A DNA stretch of 64,000 nucleotides from assembly GCA_046331625.1 (NCBI GenBank), contig JAXLQL010000003.1:186001-250000 (forward strand), written 5' to 3'. The DNA is from JAXLQL01 sp046331625. GTDB taxonomy: Bacteria; Acidobacteriota; Terriglobia; Bryobacterales; Bryobacteraceae. Positions 16,931-26,600 of the stretch are shown here, piece after piece; the first letter of the stretch is position 1, and each line of letters opens with the position of its first letter. The notes under the pieces are model-generated. The model saw nothing but the letters and a program-made list of their open reading frames with translations, made no database searches and was not told the origin of the DNA. The position numbers and the translations under genes are program-made.

Positions 16931-17518
16931 ATGTCGGCCGCGACCGCAATACCACGCGAGTTGGTCGGCGGTGTTTGGCGCATTCCCGTGGACCGGTATC
17001 ACGAGTGGATCCGATCGGGTGACCTTACGCCCGATGACCGGATCGAGTTGCTCGAGGCGCTCCTTGTGGAAAAGGCGCCGAAGAATCCTGCCCATCGAAT
17101 TGACGGTCGTCTGACCTTCGATGCGCTCGTCAAATCCGCCGGGAGTAACTGGCACGTCGATGAACAGAACCCGATCACCCTCCAGGACAGCGAACCAGAG
17201 CCCGATGTGGTCATCGTAAAGGGCTCCACTCGCGACTACCGGGATCGTCACCCTGGCCCTGCCGATGTGGGCTTGGTGGTCGAGGTCTCGGAAACGTCTC
17301 TGCGACACGATCGATTGGTCAAGAAGCGAATCTACGCGAGCGCTGGCATCCCCGTGTACTGGATCTTGGATGTCGCATCGCGCACGCTCGAGGTCTATCG
17401 GGAACCGCGTGGTTCGGACTACGCTCAACGAGAGTTGTTCTCCGAGGACGAGTCGGTCGGCCTCGAACTTGCGGGCGAGAAGATGGCGCGCCTTCTGGTG
17501 CGGGATTTGCTTCCGTGA
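16931..17518 (+). CDS. Uma2-family endonuclease-like protein (1 of 3)
   Basis: A 195-residue protein of the Uma2/DUF820 family, which has a PD-(D/E)XK nuclease fold. The putative catalytic residues are visible: D92 in PEPDVVIV, E118 in LVVEVSETS and K131 in LVKKRIYASAG. The ATG at 16931 is chosen because it gives the full family domain and leaves 48 bp to divergent rbfA. The stop TGA overlaps the GTG start of the next Uma2 gene, so the two are translationally coupled. The biological role of Uma2 proteins is unsettled; they are strongly amplified in Cyanobacteria and some Acidobacteria. Confidence 0.88.
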   Translation: MSAATAIPRELVGGVWRIPVDRYHEWIRSGDLTPDDRIELLEALLVEKAPKNPAHRIDGRLTFDALVKSAGSNWHVDEQNPITLQDSEPEPDVVIVKGSTRDYRDRHPGPADVGLVVEVSETSLRHDRLVKKRIYASAGIPVYWILDVASRTLEVYREPRGSDYAQRELFSEDESVGLELAGEKMARLLVRDLLP

Positions 17519-18036
17519 TCGCGATTCGGACCCCCTCCATCGATGACTGGATCTCCAGCAACGGTGAACGTTGCGAGTATGTTCGCGGCCGGGGTATCGA
17601 GCGGCCTCTGCACGATCAGGCGCACAGCGCGGCCCACACGAATCTTGCGGTGGAATTGAATTTCTACGGTAGGCGTACCGGCGTTGGGGAGCCTCTGATG
17701 TCGTGGCATCATCGCTTCGGTCCGGAAGATGACACGCGGATCTACGTGCCCGATTTGGTCTTCCTGCTCGGGCAGGCAAAGCAGCCCGACTACGCGGACC
17801 GCGCATCGGATTTGATGATCGAGATCGCATCTCGCGGAGAAGAAGCTTGGCTCGCGGAGAAGGTGAAGTTTTATCTCGAGAATGGCGCGAAGCGGGCTTG
17901 GGTGGTCGACCCGCACCGGCGCCGCATCGGCATCTACTCGCCAGATGCGTCTCCACGAAACATCGAGGCAGATGGCGTGTTGACCGACGATCTCCTTCCG
18001 GGCTTCGAGCTCCCACTGGCGTCGATTTTCGACTAG
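17515..18036 (+). CDS. Uma2-family endonuclease-like protein (2 of 3)
   Basis: A 173-residue Uma2 protein starting at GTG 17515, which overlaps the previous gene's stop by 4 bp. The core is YVPDLVFLL, LMIEIASRG and EKVKFYLENGAKRAWVVD, so the acidic residues and lysine of the fold are kept. Its final 50 residues are almost the same as those of the third copy, and the match extends to the DNA, pointing to recent tandem duplication. The first copy is much more divergent. Confidence 0.88.
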   Translation: MIAIRTPSIDDWISSNGERCEYVRGRGIERPLHDQAHSAAHTNLAVELNFYGRRTGVGEPLMSWHHRFGPEDDTRIYVPDLVFLLGQAKQPDYADRASDLMIEIASRGEEAWLAEKVKFYLENGAKRAWVVDPHRRRIGIYSPDASPRNIEADGVLTDDLLPGFELPLASIFD

Positions 18037-18082
18037 CCGATCGCGCGGACGCTCTCTAGGGATCCGCCGCAGCCGGCAAAGA

Positions 18083-18088
18083 TATAAT
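18083..18088 (+). promoter_or_regulatory. -10-like TATAAT before the third Uma2 gene
   Basis: A consensus TATAAT lies 11 bp before the ATG at 18100, with AAGGCG (18090-18095) as a possible ribosome binding site overlapping the expected transcript start. No clear -35 is seen. If used, the leader would be very short. Confidence 0.25.
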
Positions 18089-18099
18089 GAAGGCGCATC

Positions 18100-18627
18100 A
18101 TGATTGCGACTCGGACCCCCTCCGTCGATGAATGGATCGCAGAGCACGGGGACCGTTGCGAGTTCGTACGCGGCGAGGCCATGGAGAAACCCTTGCCCAA
18201 AGCTCGTCACGGAAAAGCGCAGATGAATCTCGGGACTGACTTGAACTTATATGCCCGGCGGACTGGCCAGGGCGTGGTCATCTCGGAATGGCATCACGCC
18301 TTTGGGCCGCCAGACGACATTCGTATCTACATCCCAGACCTCGCCTTCGTGTTGCCTCCGCGACATTTGGATGTGCCGGAGTGCCCCGATCAGGCCTCCG
18401 ACATCATGATCGAGATCGCGTCGCCGAACCAAGGCGCCGAACTCGCCGACAAGATCGAGTTCTACCTGCACAACGGAGCCAAGCGGGTTTGGCTGGTCGA
18501 CCCGCAACGCCGCCGCATCGGCATCTATTCTCCAGATGCGTCCCCACGAAGCATCGAGGCAAACGGCGTGTTGACCGACGATCTCCTTCCGGGCTTCGAG
18601 CTACCACTGGCGTCGATTTTCGACTAG
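18100..18627 (+). CDS. Uma2-family endonuclease-like protein (3 of 3)
   Basis: A 175-residue paralogue of the preceding gene with the same landmarks: YIPDLAFVLPP, IMIEIASPN and DKIEFYLHNGAKRVWLVD. From about 18480 to 18630 the DNA nearly matches 17880-18039. The N-terminal region also aligns (RTPSVDEWI against RTPSIDDWI), so the whole gene is a tandem copy that has diverged more in the middle. It ends 8 bp before the YfhO-like gene. Confidence 0.88.
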   Translation: MIATRTPSVDEWIAEHGDRCEFVRGEAMEKPLPKARHGKAQMNLGTDLNLYARRTGQGVVISEWHHAFGPPDDIRIYIPDLAFVLPPRHLDVPECPDQASDIMIEIASPNQGAELADKIEFYLHNGAKRVWLVDPQRRRIGIYSPDASPRSIEANGVLTDDLLPGFELPLASIFD

Positions 18628-18635
18628 CCTGTGGG

Positions 18636-20816
18636 ATGGCCCCTCGCACACGCCTCGCTCTGCTCGACGCCGCACTCCTCGCGATCCTCATCGTAATCGC
18701 CTTCTGGAAGCTGACGCTCTCGACGCAGTTCACGTTCCTTGAAGCGCCGGATATCGCCAACCAAGTGCTCCCGTGGCTTGACCTGCAAGCGCGAGCGTTG
18801 CGTGAAGGGCGCATCGCGCTGTGGGATCCCTACCTCCTCGGCGGACAGCCCCTGGTGGGCCAACTGCAGCCCGGTGTCACCAGTCCGTTCACCTATCTGC
18901 TGCTCGCTCTGCCGCTGCGCAACGGACACCTCTGCATCACCGCGGTGCATTGGTGGTTCGTGCTGCTGCACGGCATCGCCGGACTCTTCGCCTGGCTCCT
19001 CTGCCGCGAATTCGGACTCGGCCGCGCCGCCGCGATCTTCGGCGGCCTCTTCTTCGCCATCGGTGGATACAACGGAAACACCGCTTGGCCGCAGTACTTC
19101 GCGGGATCCATCTGGAGCCCTTTGATCGCGCTCTTTCTCTATCGATCCGTGCAAGGGATCCGTCCGCTACCGAATGCGGCGATGGGCGGACTGTTCCTCG
19201 GACTCTCCTGGCTCAGCGGACATCATCAGATCCCTTTGTTTCAAACAATTGCCGTAGTCGTGTCGTTGAGTGCGATCGCGTTCCGGCGCAGGCGGTGGCC
19301 GGTCGCACTCGCCGTTTGCCTCGCCGCAGCCGCAGCGGTGAGCGCCGTGCAAGTGCTACCCGCGATGGAGTACGGCCGCGCTTCGGTGCGCTGGGTGGAT
19401 CTGCCCGAGCCGGTCGGCTGGAGCCAGAAAGTCCCGTATGAAGTGCATCAGACCAACGCGCTCGGGGCCGCGGGGCTGCTCTTCACCGTCATACCGGGTG
19501 GCGTGGAAACCATCTCGAACCCGATCATCGGCGTAGTCGCGCTCTCGCTCGCTCTGCTCGCGGTGGCCATGTGTTTCGATCGCCCGCTGACGCGCTACTT
19601 CCTCGCCTTGTCAGCCGTCTCGCTCTTGTTCGCCATGGCTCGGAACAACCTGTTCCACGGCGTGCTCTACAGCTTGTTGCCGATGATCGAGAAGGCGCGC
19701 TCGCCGGCCACGCTGCTCGCGCTGACGCAGTTCGGCGTGTCGATGCTCGCTGCGTTCGGGCTCGACGCGGCCATCACGCGCGGTCTGAACGCGTGGGTGC
19801 GTCGCGTGCCGAGCTATTTGATCGCATTCACCGTCGCCGTGTTCGTAGCGCTCCCGTTCGAGCCCGCGCTCATCAAATCGATCGATCACGGCGCGGACCG
19901 CTTGGCGATGGTCGCGGTAGTCGCGTTGGTCCTCGCGGGCGCGTACGTGGCTTGGTATCGCCGGCGGATCGACGCACCGGTTTTCGTGGGCCTCGTCTTC
20001 GCGCTGCTGTTGATCGAGCAAGGCAACAGCCTCGGTTACGACTATCGCCGCTTCGACGATCGCACGCGTCCGGCGGTGCTTCCGCGGCTCTACGGCGGCA
20101 CTGGCGAACTTGCGAAGTTCCTGCGCGCGCAACCCGGTCCGGCGCGAGTCGAGTTCCAATACAACGACCTGCTCTTCAACTTCGGCGAATGGCACGGCAT
20201 CGAAGCGATGGCGGGATACGTGCCCGGAGTACTCGCATCGAACTACGCACTCGGCTGGTGGGATCAGCGGGTCCGCGAGCTCTACGGCGTGCGCTATTCG
20301 ATCGCGCAACAGCCGCGCGCGGGCCAGCGCGAAATCTTCGCGGCGAACGGCATGAAGATCTTTGAGGACCCGTCAGCGCTCCCACGCGCTTGGACCGTGC
20401 ATCGCGCCGTGTTGGCCAAAGACGAGCGCGAGGCCGCGCAGATGGTGCAAGGCGGCGCGGCGCCGCTGCGCGAACAAGCAGTGCTCACCGGCGGCGCCCC
20501 GAAGCTCGAGCAGTGCTCCGAACCGGATACCGTGGAAGTCACACGCCAAGACCTGCACTCCACCGTCCTCCGCGCACGCATGGCCTGTCGCGGATTGGTG
20601 GTCGTCAGCGAGAACTGGTTCCCCGGCTGGGAAGCCACGGTCGACGGGAGACCCGAAACAATTCTCCCTGCATATGTTTCGCTGCGCGCGGTGGCCGTGG
20701 ATGCCGGATCGCACGAGATCGTGATGCGTTATCGTCCGCGATCGGTTTACCTCGGCCTCGCGATCACACTGGCGGGTCTCGCGGGCGTATTCATCGTGTA
20801 TCGCATGGTACGATAA
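18636..20816 (+). CDS. YfhO-like polytopic membrane protein
   Basis: A 726-residue protein. The ATG at 18636 directly precedes a signal-anchor helix (LLDAALLAILIVIAFWKLTL). About a dozen hydrophobic helices follow, then a soluble C-terminal part with GLVVVSENWFPGWEATVDG, the characteristic ending of YfhO-family proteins, and a last helix. The N-terminal loop WDPYLLGGQPLVGQLQPGV also fits. YfhO proteins are related to GT-C glycosyltransferases and act in lipoteichoic acid or other lipid-linked glycosylation in Firmicutes; the acidobacterial substrate is unknown. Confidence 0.85.
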   Translation: MAPRTRLALLDAALLAILIVIAFWKLTLSTQFTFLEAPDIANQVLPWLDLQARALREGRIALWDPYLLGGQPLVGQLQPGVTSPFTYLLLALPLRNGHLCITAVHWWFVLLHGIAGLFAWLLCREFGLGRAAAIFGGLFFAIGGYNGNTAWPQYFAGSIWSPLIALFLYRSVQGIRPLPNAAMGGLFLGLSWLSGHHQIPLFQTIAVVVSLSAIAFRRRRWPVALAVCLAAAAAVSAVQVLPAMEYGRASVRWVDLPEPVGWSQKVPYEVHQTNALGAAGLLFTVIPGGVETISNPIIGVVALSLALLAVAMCFDRPLTRYFLALSAVSLLFAMARNNLFHGVLYSLLPMIEKARSPATLLALTQFGVSMLAAFGLDAAITRGLNAWVRRVPSYLIAFTVAVFVALPFEPALIKSIDHGADRLAMVAVVALVLAGAYVAWYRRRIDAPVFVGLVFALLLIEQGNSLGYDYRRFDDRTRPAVLPRLYGGTGELAKFLRAQPGPARVEFQYNDLLFNFGEWHGIEAMAGYVPGVLASNYALGWWDQRVRELYGVRYSIAQQPRAGQREIFAANGMKIFEDPSALPRAWTVHRAVLAKDEREAAQMVQGGAAPLREQAVLTGGAPKLEQCSEPDTVEVTRQDLHSTVLRARMACRGLVVVSENWFPGWEATVDGRPETILPAYVSLRAVAVDAGSHEIVMRYRPRSVYLGLAITLAGLAGVFIVYRMVR

Positions 20817-20823
20817 ACCCCTC

Positions 20824-22281
20824 ATGGCCGCCGGTTTCCCTGACTGGAAAACAGAAGAGCTCCCCGAACCGCCCAGAGCCGAGAATCGAAGCTGGCGATC
20901 GCTCGTCGGACCGGGGCTCATGATGGTCGGGGCCAACATCGGCGGCGGAGAGTGGCTCTTCGGACCGCTCGTCACCGCCCAATACGGTGGTGCGGTGTTG
21001 TGGCTCGCCACCATCTCGATCATGGTGCAGGTGGCGTACAACCTCTCGGTGATGCGCTACACGCTCTACACGGGCGAGACCATTTTCGTGGCGTTCTTCC
21101 GCACCTGGCCCGGCCCCTTCTTCTGGACCTGCTTCTACCTCATGTTCGAATTCGGCAGCGTGTGGCCGTATCTTTCGTCGAACGCGGCGGTGCCTCTCGC
21201 GTCAGTCGTGATGGGCCACGTACCGCGCCCCGAAGACGGCGAGTACGTGCGCACGCTCGGCTACGCGATCTTCCTGTGCGCGTTCATCCCGCTCATCTTC
21301 GGCGGCAAGATCTACAACGCGCTCGAACGCGTGATGGTCACCAAGCTCGCGATCATCCTCGGATATCTGCTCATCGTCACGATGCTGTTCACCAGTTGGG
21401 GAACCTGGTGGGAGATTCTCTCCGGCTTCTTCCGCTTCGGCACGCTTCCCGCGGGCGACTTCAACTGGGCCACGCTCGCCGCGTTCGCTGCCGTTGCCGG
21501 CGCGGGCGGACTCACCAACAGCGCCTTCTCGAACTACGCGCGCGACAAAGGCTGGGGCATGGGATCGACCACGGGCGCGATCCCCAGCGCCATCGGCGGA
21601 CGCACCATCAAGCTCTCGCACACGGGCAAGGTGTTTGACGTAAACGAAAACACGCTCGACCGTTGGAAGCGCTGGCTCTCGGTGATCAATCGCGATCAAT
21701 TCCTACTGTGGGCGCCGGGCTGCATCCTCGGTATGGCGCTGCCGGCGATGTTCTCCTACGAGTTCATCAAGGGGGTGACGAACGTGGAAGGCAACGCCGT
21801 GGCCGCGCTCTCCGCGCAGGCGATCGCGAACAAGCACGGCCAGATCTTCTGGTTCCTCACGCTGCTGTGCGGATTCCTCATCATGGCCCCGACGCAGATT
21901 AGCCAACTCGACAACATCGCGCGCCGCTGGACCGACGTGCTGTGGATCGGCTCGGGCCGCCTCCACAAGCTCGACGATCACAAGGTGAAGCTCGTCTACT
22001 ACACGATCCTGGCGCTCTACTGCGTGTGGGGATTGGTCGCGCTGCGCATCACGCCAAATCCGCTGGTGCTCGCCATCGCGACTGGCGTAATGTGGAACTT
22101 CGCGCTCGGATTCTCGGCGCTCCATACGCTGTGGGCGTTGCGGACGCTGCTGCCGGGTCCGCTGCGGCCGGGCCTCGCGCAGTCACTGGGATTGATCGCA
22201 TGTGCGATCTTCTACATCGGAATCTCATCGATCGCGTTCGCGCAGCAGTGGCCCAAAGTGAAACTCTGGCTCGGACTGTAG
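20824..22281 (+). CDS. Nramp-like transporter lacking canonical metal ligands
   Basis: A 485-residue polytopic membrane protein with the Nramp (LeuT-fold) layout of about 11-12 helices. In the first helix, where classical Nramp proteins have DPGN, this one reads VGANIGGGEWLFGP; in the sixth helix the usual MPH is replaced within GGLTNSAFSNYARDKG. The aspartate, asparagine and methionine that bind manganese or iron are therefore missing. It is probably one of the uncharacterised Nramp-related clades, perhaps carrying a different substrate. It starts 7 bp after the YfhO-like gene, likely the same transcript. Confidence 0.85.
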   Translation: MAAGFPDWKTEELPEPPRAENRSWRSLVGPGLMMVGANIGGGEWLFGPLVTAQYGGAVLWLATISIMVQVAYNLSVMRYTLYTGETIFVAFFRTWPGPFFWTCFYLMFEFGSVWPYLSSNAAVPLASVVMGHVPRPEDGEYVRTLGYAIFLCAFIPLIFGGKIYNALERVMVTKLAIILGYLLIVTMLFTSWGTWWEILSGFFRFGTLPAGDFNWATLAAFAAVAGAGGLTNSAFSNYARDKGWGMGSTTGAIPSAIGGRTIKLSHTGKVFDVNENTLDRWKRWLSVINRDQFLLWAPGCILGMALPAMFSYEFIKGVTNVEGNAVAALSAQAIANKHGQIFWFLTLLCGFLIMAPTQISQLDNIARRWTDVLWIGSGRLHKLDDHKVKLVYYTILALYCVWGLVALRITPNPLVLAIATGVMWNFALGFSALHTLWALRTLLPGPLRPGLAQSLGLIACAIFYIGISSIAFAQQWPKVKLWLGL

Positions 22282-22290
22282 CTTCTGCTA

Positions 22291-23604
22291 TCACTCCCGC
22301 CGCCGATGCCCAGCGACAATCGTCTCCACCTCGTTCTTCCGCACCAGCTTGCCCCGCAGCACCACGCTGTCCACCCGTCCCACATTCCGGATCTCCTCCA
22401 AAGGATTCGCATCCAGCAAAACCAGATCCGCTCTCTTCCCCACTTCCACCGCACCTTGCGTCTTTTCCCGCCCCAGAAATCGCGCCGGATTGATTGTCGC
22501 GGTCCGCAGTGCATCGAGCGGCGAAAGCCCGCCCTTGACGAACCATTCCAACTCATCGTGCAGACAGAATCCCGGGACCAGTCCGTCGCACCCAGCCAGG
22601 AACTGATTCCCCGTCGCATGCAAATCCCGAAGCACCTGGCGCACTGTGACATCCGCCGCCAATCGCAGCTTCTCGAGCGCACGCGCCGGCACCTTTGAGA
22701 TCTCCACGTTGTCCCGCGTCAGCTTCAGCAGCGAGTCGCTCGCATACTCGGCATGCGCGAGGGGCTTGCCGGAAAACACATCCGGAATCGTCTGAAAGAA
22801 AGCGAGAGTCGGCGTCTGCCACACTCCCTTCGCGGCCAGCTTCTCGAACAACCGGCGGCAACCGGCGAACGAATAATCATCGCCCACGATGCACTCCCCG
22901 AACACTTCGTAGTTCGACAAATGCTCGATGCTGCGCATGCCCGCCTCCGCGGCTTCCTCCACCTTCACACCTTGAGGAACGTGGCCCGCGAACGGCAACC
23001 CGAGTTTCGGCGCCTCGCTTGCGATCGCGAAGAACACCTCGCGCGGTGTGTGGTCATGCACCTTGACGAAGTCCACACCCGCCCGCTTCAGATCCGCCAC
23101 CGCTTCTCTGGCCTGCTGCGCCGAACTCACCCGCTGTCGATACGGATAACTCGGCGGCGCGTCGTCGAGGATCGGTCCCGCCGCCACGATCTCAGGACCC
23201 AGCACCGCGCCCGACCGGACTCGCTCGCGAAGCGGCAGGATGAAGTCGAGGTCGCCACCCATGTCGCGCGTGCCTACCACGCCCTTCGCCACGAACAGGT
23301 CCACCGCTTGCGCGCCGGTCCCCTGGTGATGACTGTGCATGTCCCACAAGCCCGGAATGAGGAACTTCCCTCTTCCGTTCAATCGCGTCGCCCCGCGCGG
23401 AATCGCAACGCCGTGCCCCACTGCCGCGATGCGCTCGTTCTCGATCACCACCGTGACGTCTTTCCGCAACTGCCCCGTCATCACGTCGACCACGGTGACA
23501 TTTGAGATGACGACCGGCGAAATGGCGGCCGGCTGAGCGAATCCCGCCAGCACACTTCCGAGAACAGCCGGCACCACACAGCGAAAACACGAGCGGCGCA
23601 TCAC
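22291..23604 (-). CDS. Exported amidohydrolase (imidazolonepropionase-like)
   Basis: A 437-residue metal-dependent hydrolase. A signal peptide (about residues 1-28) is followed by the small beta domain and TIM barrel of the amidohydrolase superfamily. Metal-binding residues are visible: HSH in PGLWDMHSHH, a lysine in VDFVKVHDH, histidines in FAGHVPQG and SIEHLSN, and aspartate in LAGCDGLVPG. The C-terminal GAVEVGKRADLVLLDANPLE is the usual return to the small domain. Exported members often act on dipeptides or cyclic imides; the substrate cannot be told here. It is convergent with the transporter, with a 9-bp gap. Confidence 0.9.
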   Translation of the reverse strand: MMRRSCFRCVVPAVLGSVLAGFAQPAAISPVVISNVTVVDVMTGQLRKDVTVVIENERIAAVGHGVAIPRGATRLNGRGKFLIPGLWDMHSHHQGTGAQAVDLFVAKGVVGTRDMGGDLDFILPLRERVRSGAVLGPEIVAAGPILDDAPPSYPYRQRVSSAQQAREAVADLKRAGVDFVKVHDHTPREVFFAIASEAPKLGLPFAGHVPQGVKVEEAAEAGMRSIEHLSNYEVFGECIVGDDYSFAGCRRLFEKLAAKGVWQTPTLAFFQTIPDVFSGKPLAHAEYASDSLLKLTRDNVEISKVPARALEKLRLAADVTVRQVLRDLHATGNQFLAGCDGLVPGFCLHDELEWFVKGGLSPLDALRTATINPARFLGREKTQGAVEVGKRADLVLLDANPLEEIRNVGRVDSVVLRGKLVRKNEVETIVAGHRRRE

Positions 23605-23669
23605 TCGAGCCTAACACTGCGAACAGGCAAGGCCGAGATCCGCGCCGCTGTTACAAACCTATCGAAACT

Positions 23670-26600
23670 TCAGAATGCGAACTTCAACCCGAACTGCACC
23701 ACACGCGCGTCACCGGGCATTCCGGCAGCGCCCTGGGCGGTGGAGATCACGCGGCCGAAGGTGTCTGGATCTCGAATGTTGAGTCCAGGCGAACCGAGGT
23801 TCACGTGGTTGAAGAAGTTGAAGAACTCGGCGCGGAACTGAACCGCGCGCGTTTCACCGAAGCGGAAGTACTTGTTCGCCGAAGCGTCCACCTGGTTGAG
23901 TCCGGGTAGGTAGACCTGCATCCGCGCGGAAGTGCCGAAGCGGCCCGGTTGCGGCAACGCGAACGCGGCCGTGTTGAACCAGCGCGCACGCGTTCGAGCG
24001 CCGCGATCGAGCATCGCTGGCGTTCCCGCCACCGCATCGGGCCGTGATGCGATTCCGGTACCGGTCGTATCCACCACGTTCGAGAGCGCGGCCGCGAACC
24101 CGGTCTGCTCCGTGATGATCGAGCCGAGCTGCCAGCCACCCAACACCGCACGCACCGCGCGCGATTGCGAATGCCGGAACAGAGGCACATCGTAGATCAG
24201 CGCCAGCGAGAACCGGTGCCGGATATCGAACACCGAAGGCGAACGCGACGCGGCGAGATTGAAGTAGTCCTGAATCGCGCCGAGGAACGTACCGCCGCCC
24301 ACCGACGAGATGTCGACGTTCGACAAGCTCTTTGACCACGTGTACGCCCCGATCATCGAGAGCCCGTTCGCCACTCGCCGTTCCGCCTTCATCTGCAGCG
24401 AATGATAGATCGAGTTGCCGATCGACTTCGTGGTGCTGATGTTGTCGAAGCCCTGGAACGGCCGCCGGCTCGCGATCGAAGGCGTGGTCGCCACCGGAAC
24501 CAACGTCTGGATCGGGCGATTCCCATCGAACGTCGCCGTCAGCTTCGTTCCCTTCGATCCCACGTAGCCGAGGTCGTAGAAGATCTGCCCGGGCAGCTTC
24601 TTCTGCAGCGTGAAGTTCCACTGCTGCGTGTAGCTGGTGCGCAGATTGGGATCGAGCGCGCCCGATCCGAACAGTCCCGCACGCGATGTGCCCTGCACCT
24701 GGAACGCCCGATCCACGCGGACCGGATTGTTCGCGCTCCCCGTGAATGAGAACGTCTGCACGATCGGCGGATTCAGCGTCAACGTCGTCCACGAGTTGGT
24801 GATCTCCGGCGTGAAGTAGATGCCGTAGCCGCCGCGCACCACGAAATCCTTCGCCACCGACGGCAGCCAAGCGAAGCCCAGGCGCGGACCGAAGTCGTTG
24901 CGGTCCGAATACACCAGCGCCGCCGGCCGATCCGAAGTGTCTGCGATGTCCGGGAAGCCATGGAACGTCTGCCGCACCGGAACAAAGCCGTTGAGATCGA
25001 AGTTGGTCGCCTTTCCTCGCTGGACCGGCGGCTTGAAGTATTCCCACCGCAGCCCGTAGTTGACCGTGAAGTTCGGCGCCAACTTCCAGTCGTCTTGGAA
25101 GTAGTAAGCCTGCCACCAATTGTTCATGCGCGTGGCGAACGGATCCACGCTCACCTGCGCGCCCGTGGCCAGCCCGAGCAGAAACTCGGCGAACTGGTTG
25201 TCGCGCGTCGGCGTTCCGGCGCCCGCCGTGACGGTACCGTTGAAGTCAAACGAGCCGCGCGCATTCACCGCTTCGTCGAACGTCCAGTTGCGCCGGGCCA
25301 CCAGCGCTCCGGCCTTGAAGTTGTGCTTGCCACGCGTGAACGTGATGTTGTCGGAGATCTGCCAGAGCTGATTCAGCCGGTCGCGCGGACCAATGCCGCG
25401 CACCGTCGGCAGCGTGTACCCGGCGCCGAACGTTGGCGGACCATAGTCGCGCCCGCGCTTCGCCACGCCGGGGATCCCGATGATGTTGGCGATGTCGAAC
25501 TCGGGCTTGTCGGTTGTACCGAAGAACTCGTGCTCGAAGAAGCGATGCCACCCCGCGCGAAGCTCGTTCACGATCGTTGGCGAGAACACGTGCACTTCCG
25601 ACAGCGAGAGGTTCTGTCCGCGCGCGGTGTTGCCGCGCGTGTCGAACCCGAAAGTGGGCGTCGTGTCGTCGGCCTGGCGATTGAAGATGTAGCTGCCCGA
25701 GAAGTTGTCGCGCGAGGAGATCACGCGATCGACGCGGGTCACGTACTGATCCTGCGTGATCGGAGCCGCCACGCGCGGACCGCGGAAGTTGATCCCGGGA
25801 TCGTTGGCGTTCGGCTGCGGCACGAACGAGTCGAGGAATTTGCGCGCGTACGGCGCAATGCGGTCGGCCGGAATGCGATTGTTCGGGAACGGCTGTCCCG
25901 TCGCCGGATCATTGATGCGCGCCGCCACCCCCGAGAAATCGCCGTTGCGAAGCGCCGTGGGCGGAACCAGAGCGGTGCCGCCGAACGAGCCAGCTACTTG
26001 GCGCCCCGATTCCCAGTTGAAGAAGAAGAACGTCTTGTCCTTGCCGTTGTGGATCTTCGGGATGTACACCGGACCACCGATGTTCGCTCCGAACTGGTTG
26101 CGATTCAGTCGGGGCGGCTTGGCGCCGGGAACACGCGGCTGGAATCCGTTGAGCGCCGTGAACGCGTCATTGCGATTGAACCACCACGCGCCGCCTTTCA
26201 AAGCGTTGGTGCCGCTCTTGGTCGAAAGGTTCACTTGTCCGCCCGGAGCTCCGCCGACCTCGGCTGAGTAGGTGGAAGACTGCACCTTGAACTCATTGAT
26301 CGCGTCGATCGATGGCGAGAACGAGAAGCTGTAGGAATCGAGATCCATCGCTTCGATGCCGTCATAGTAGAAGCGATTCTGCGTATCGCGAGCACCGTTG
26401 GCGGACATGCCCACCGCCTGGCCCACCGCGCCGCGCAAACGGCGCACCGTGATCGATCCCGGCGTGCCCGGGTTGACGCCCGGCGTGAGCAGCGCCAGTT
26501 GCACGAATGACCTGCCGTTGAGCGGGAGTTCGACTACTTTCTGCGAGTCAATCACCGTGCCCACGGTCGCGTTCTCTGACTGCAGCAGGATCGCGCTTGC

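Noticed and set aside
24960..26267. A 435-residue plus-strand frame antisense to the second TonB receptor
   Set aside because: Composition is that of an antisense shadow and the receptor frame is certain.
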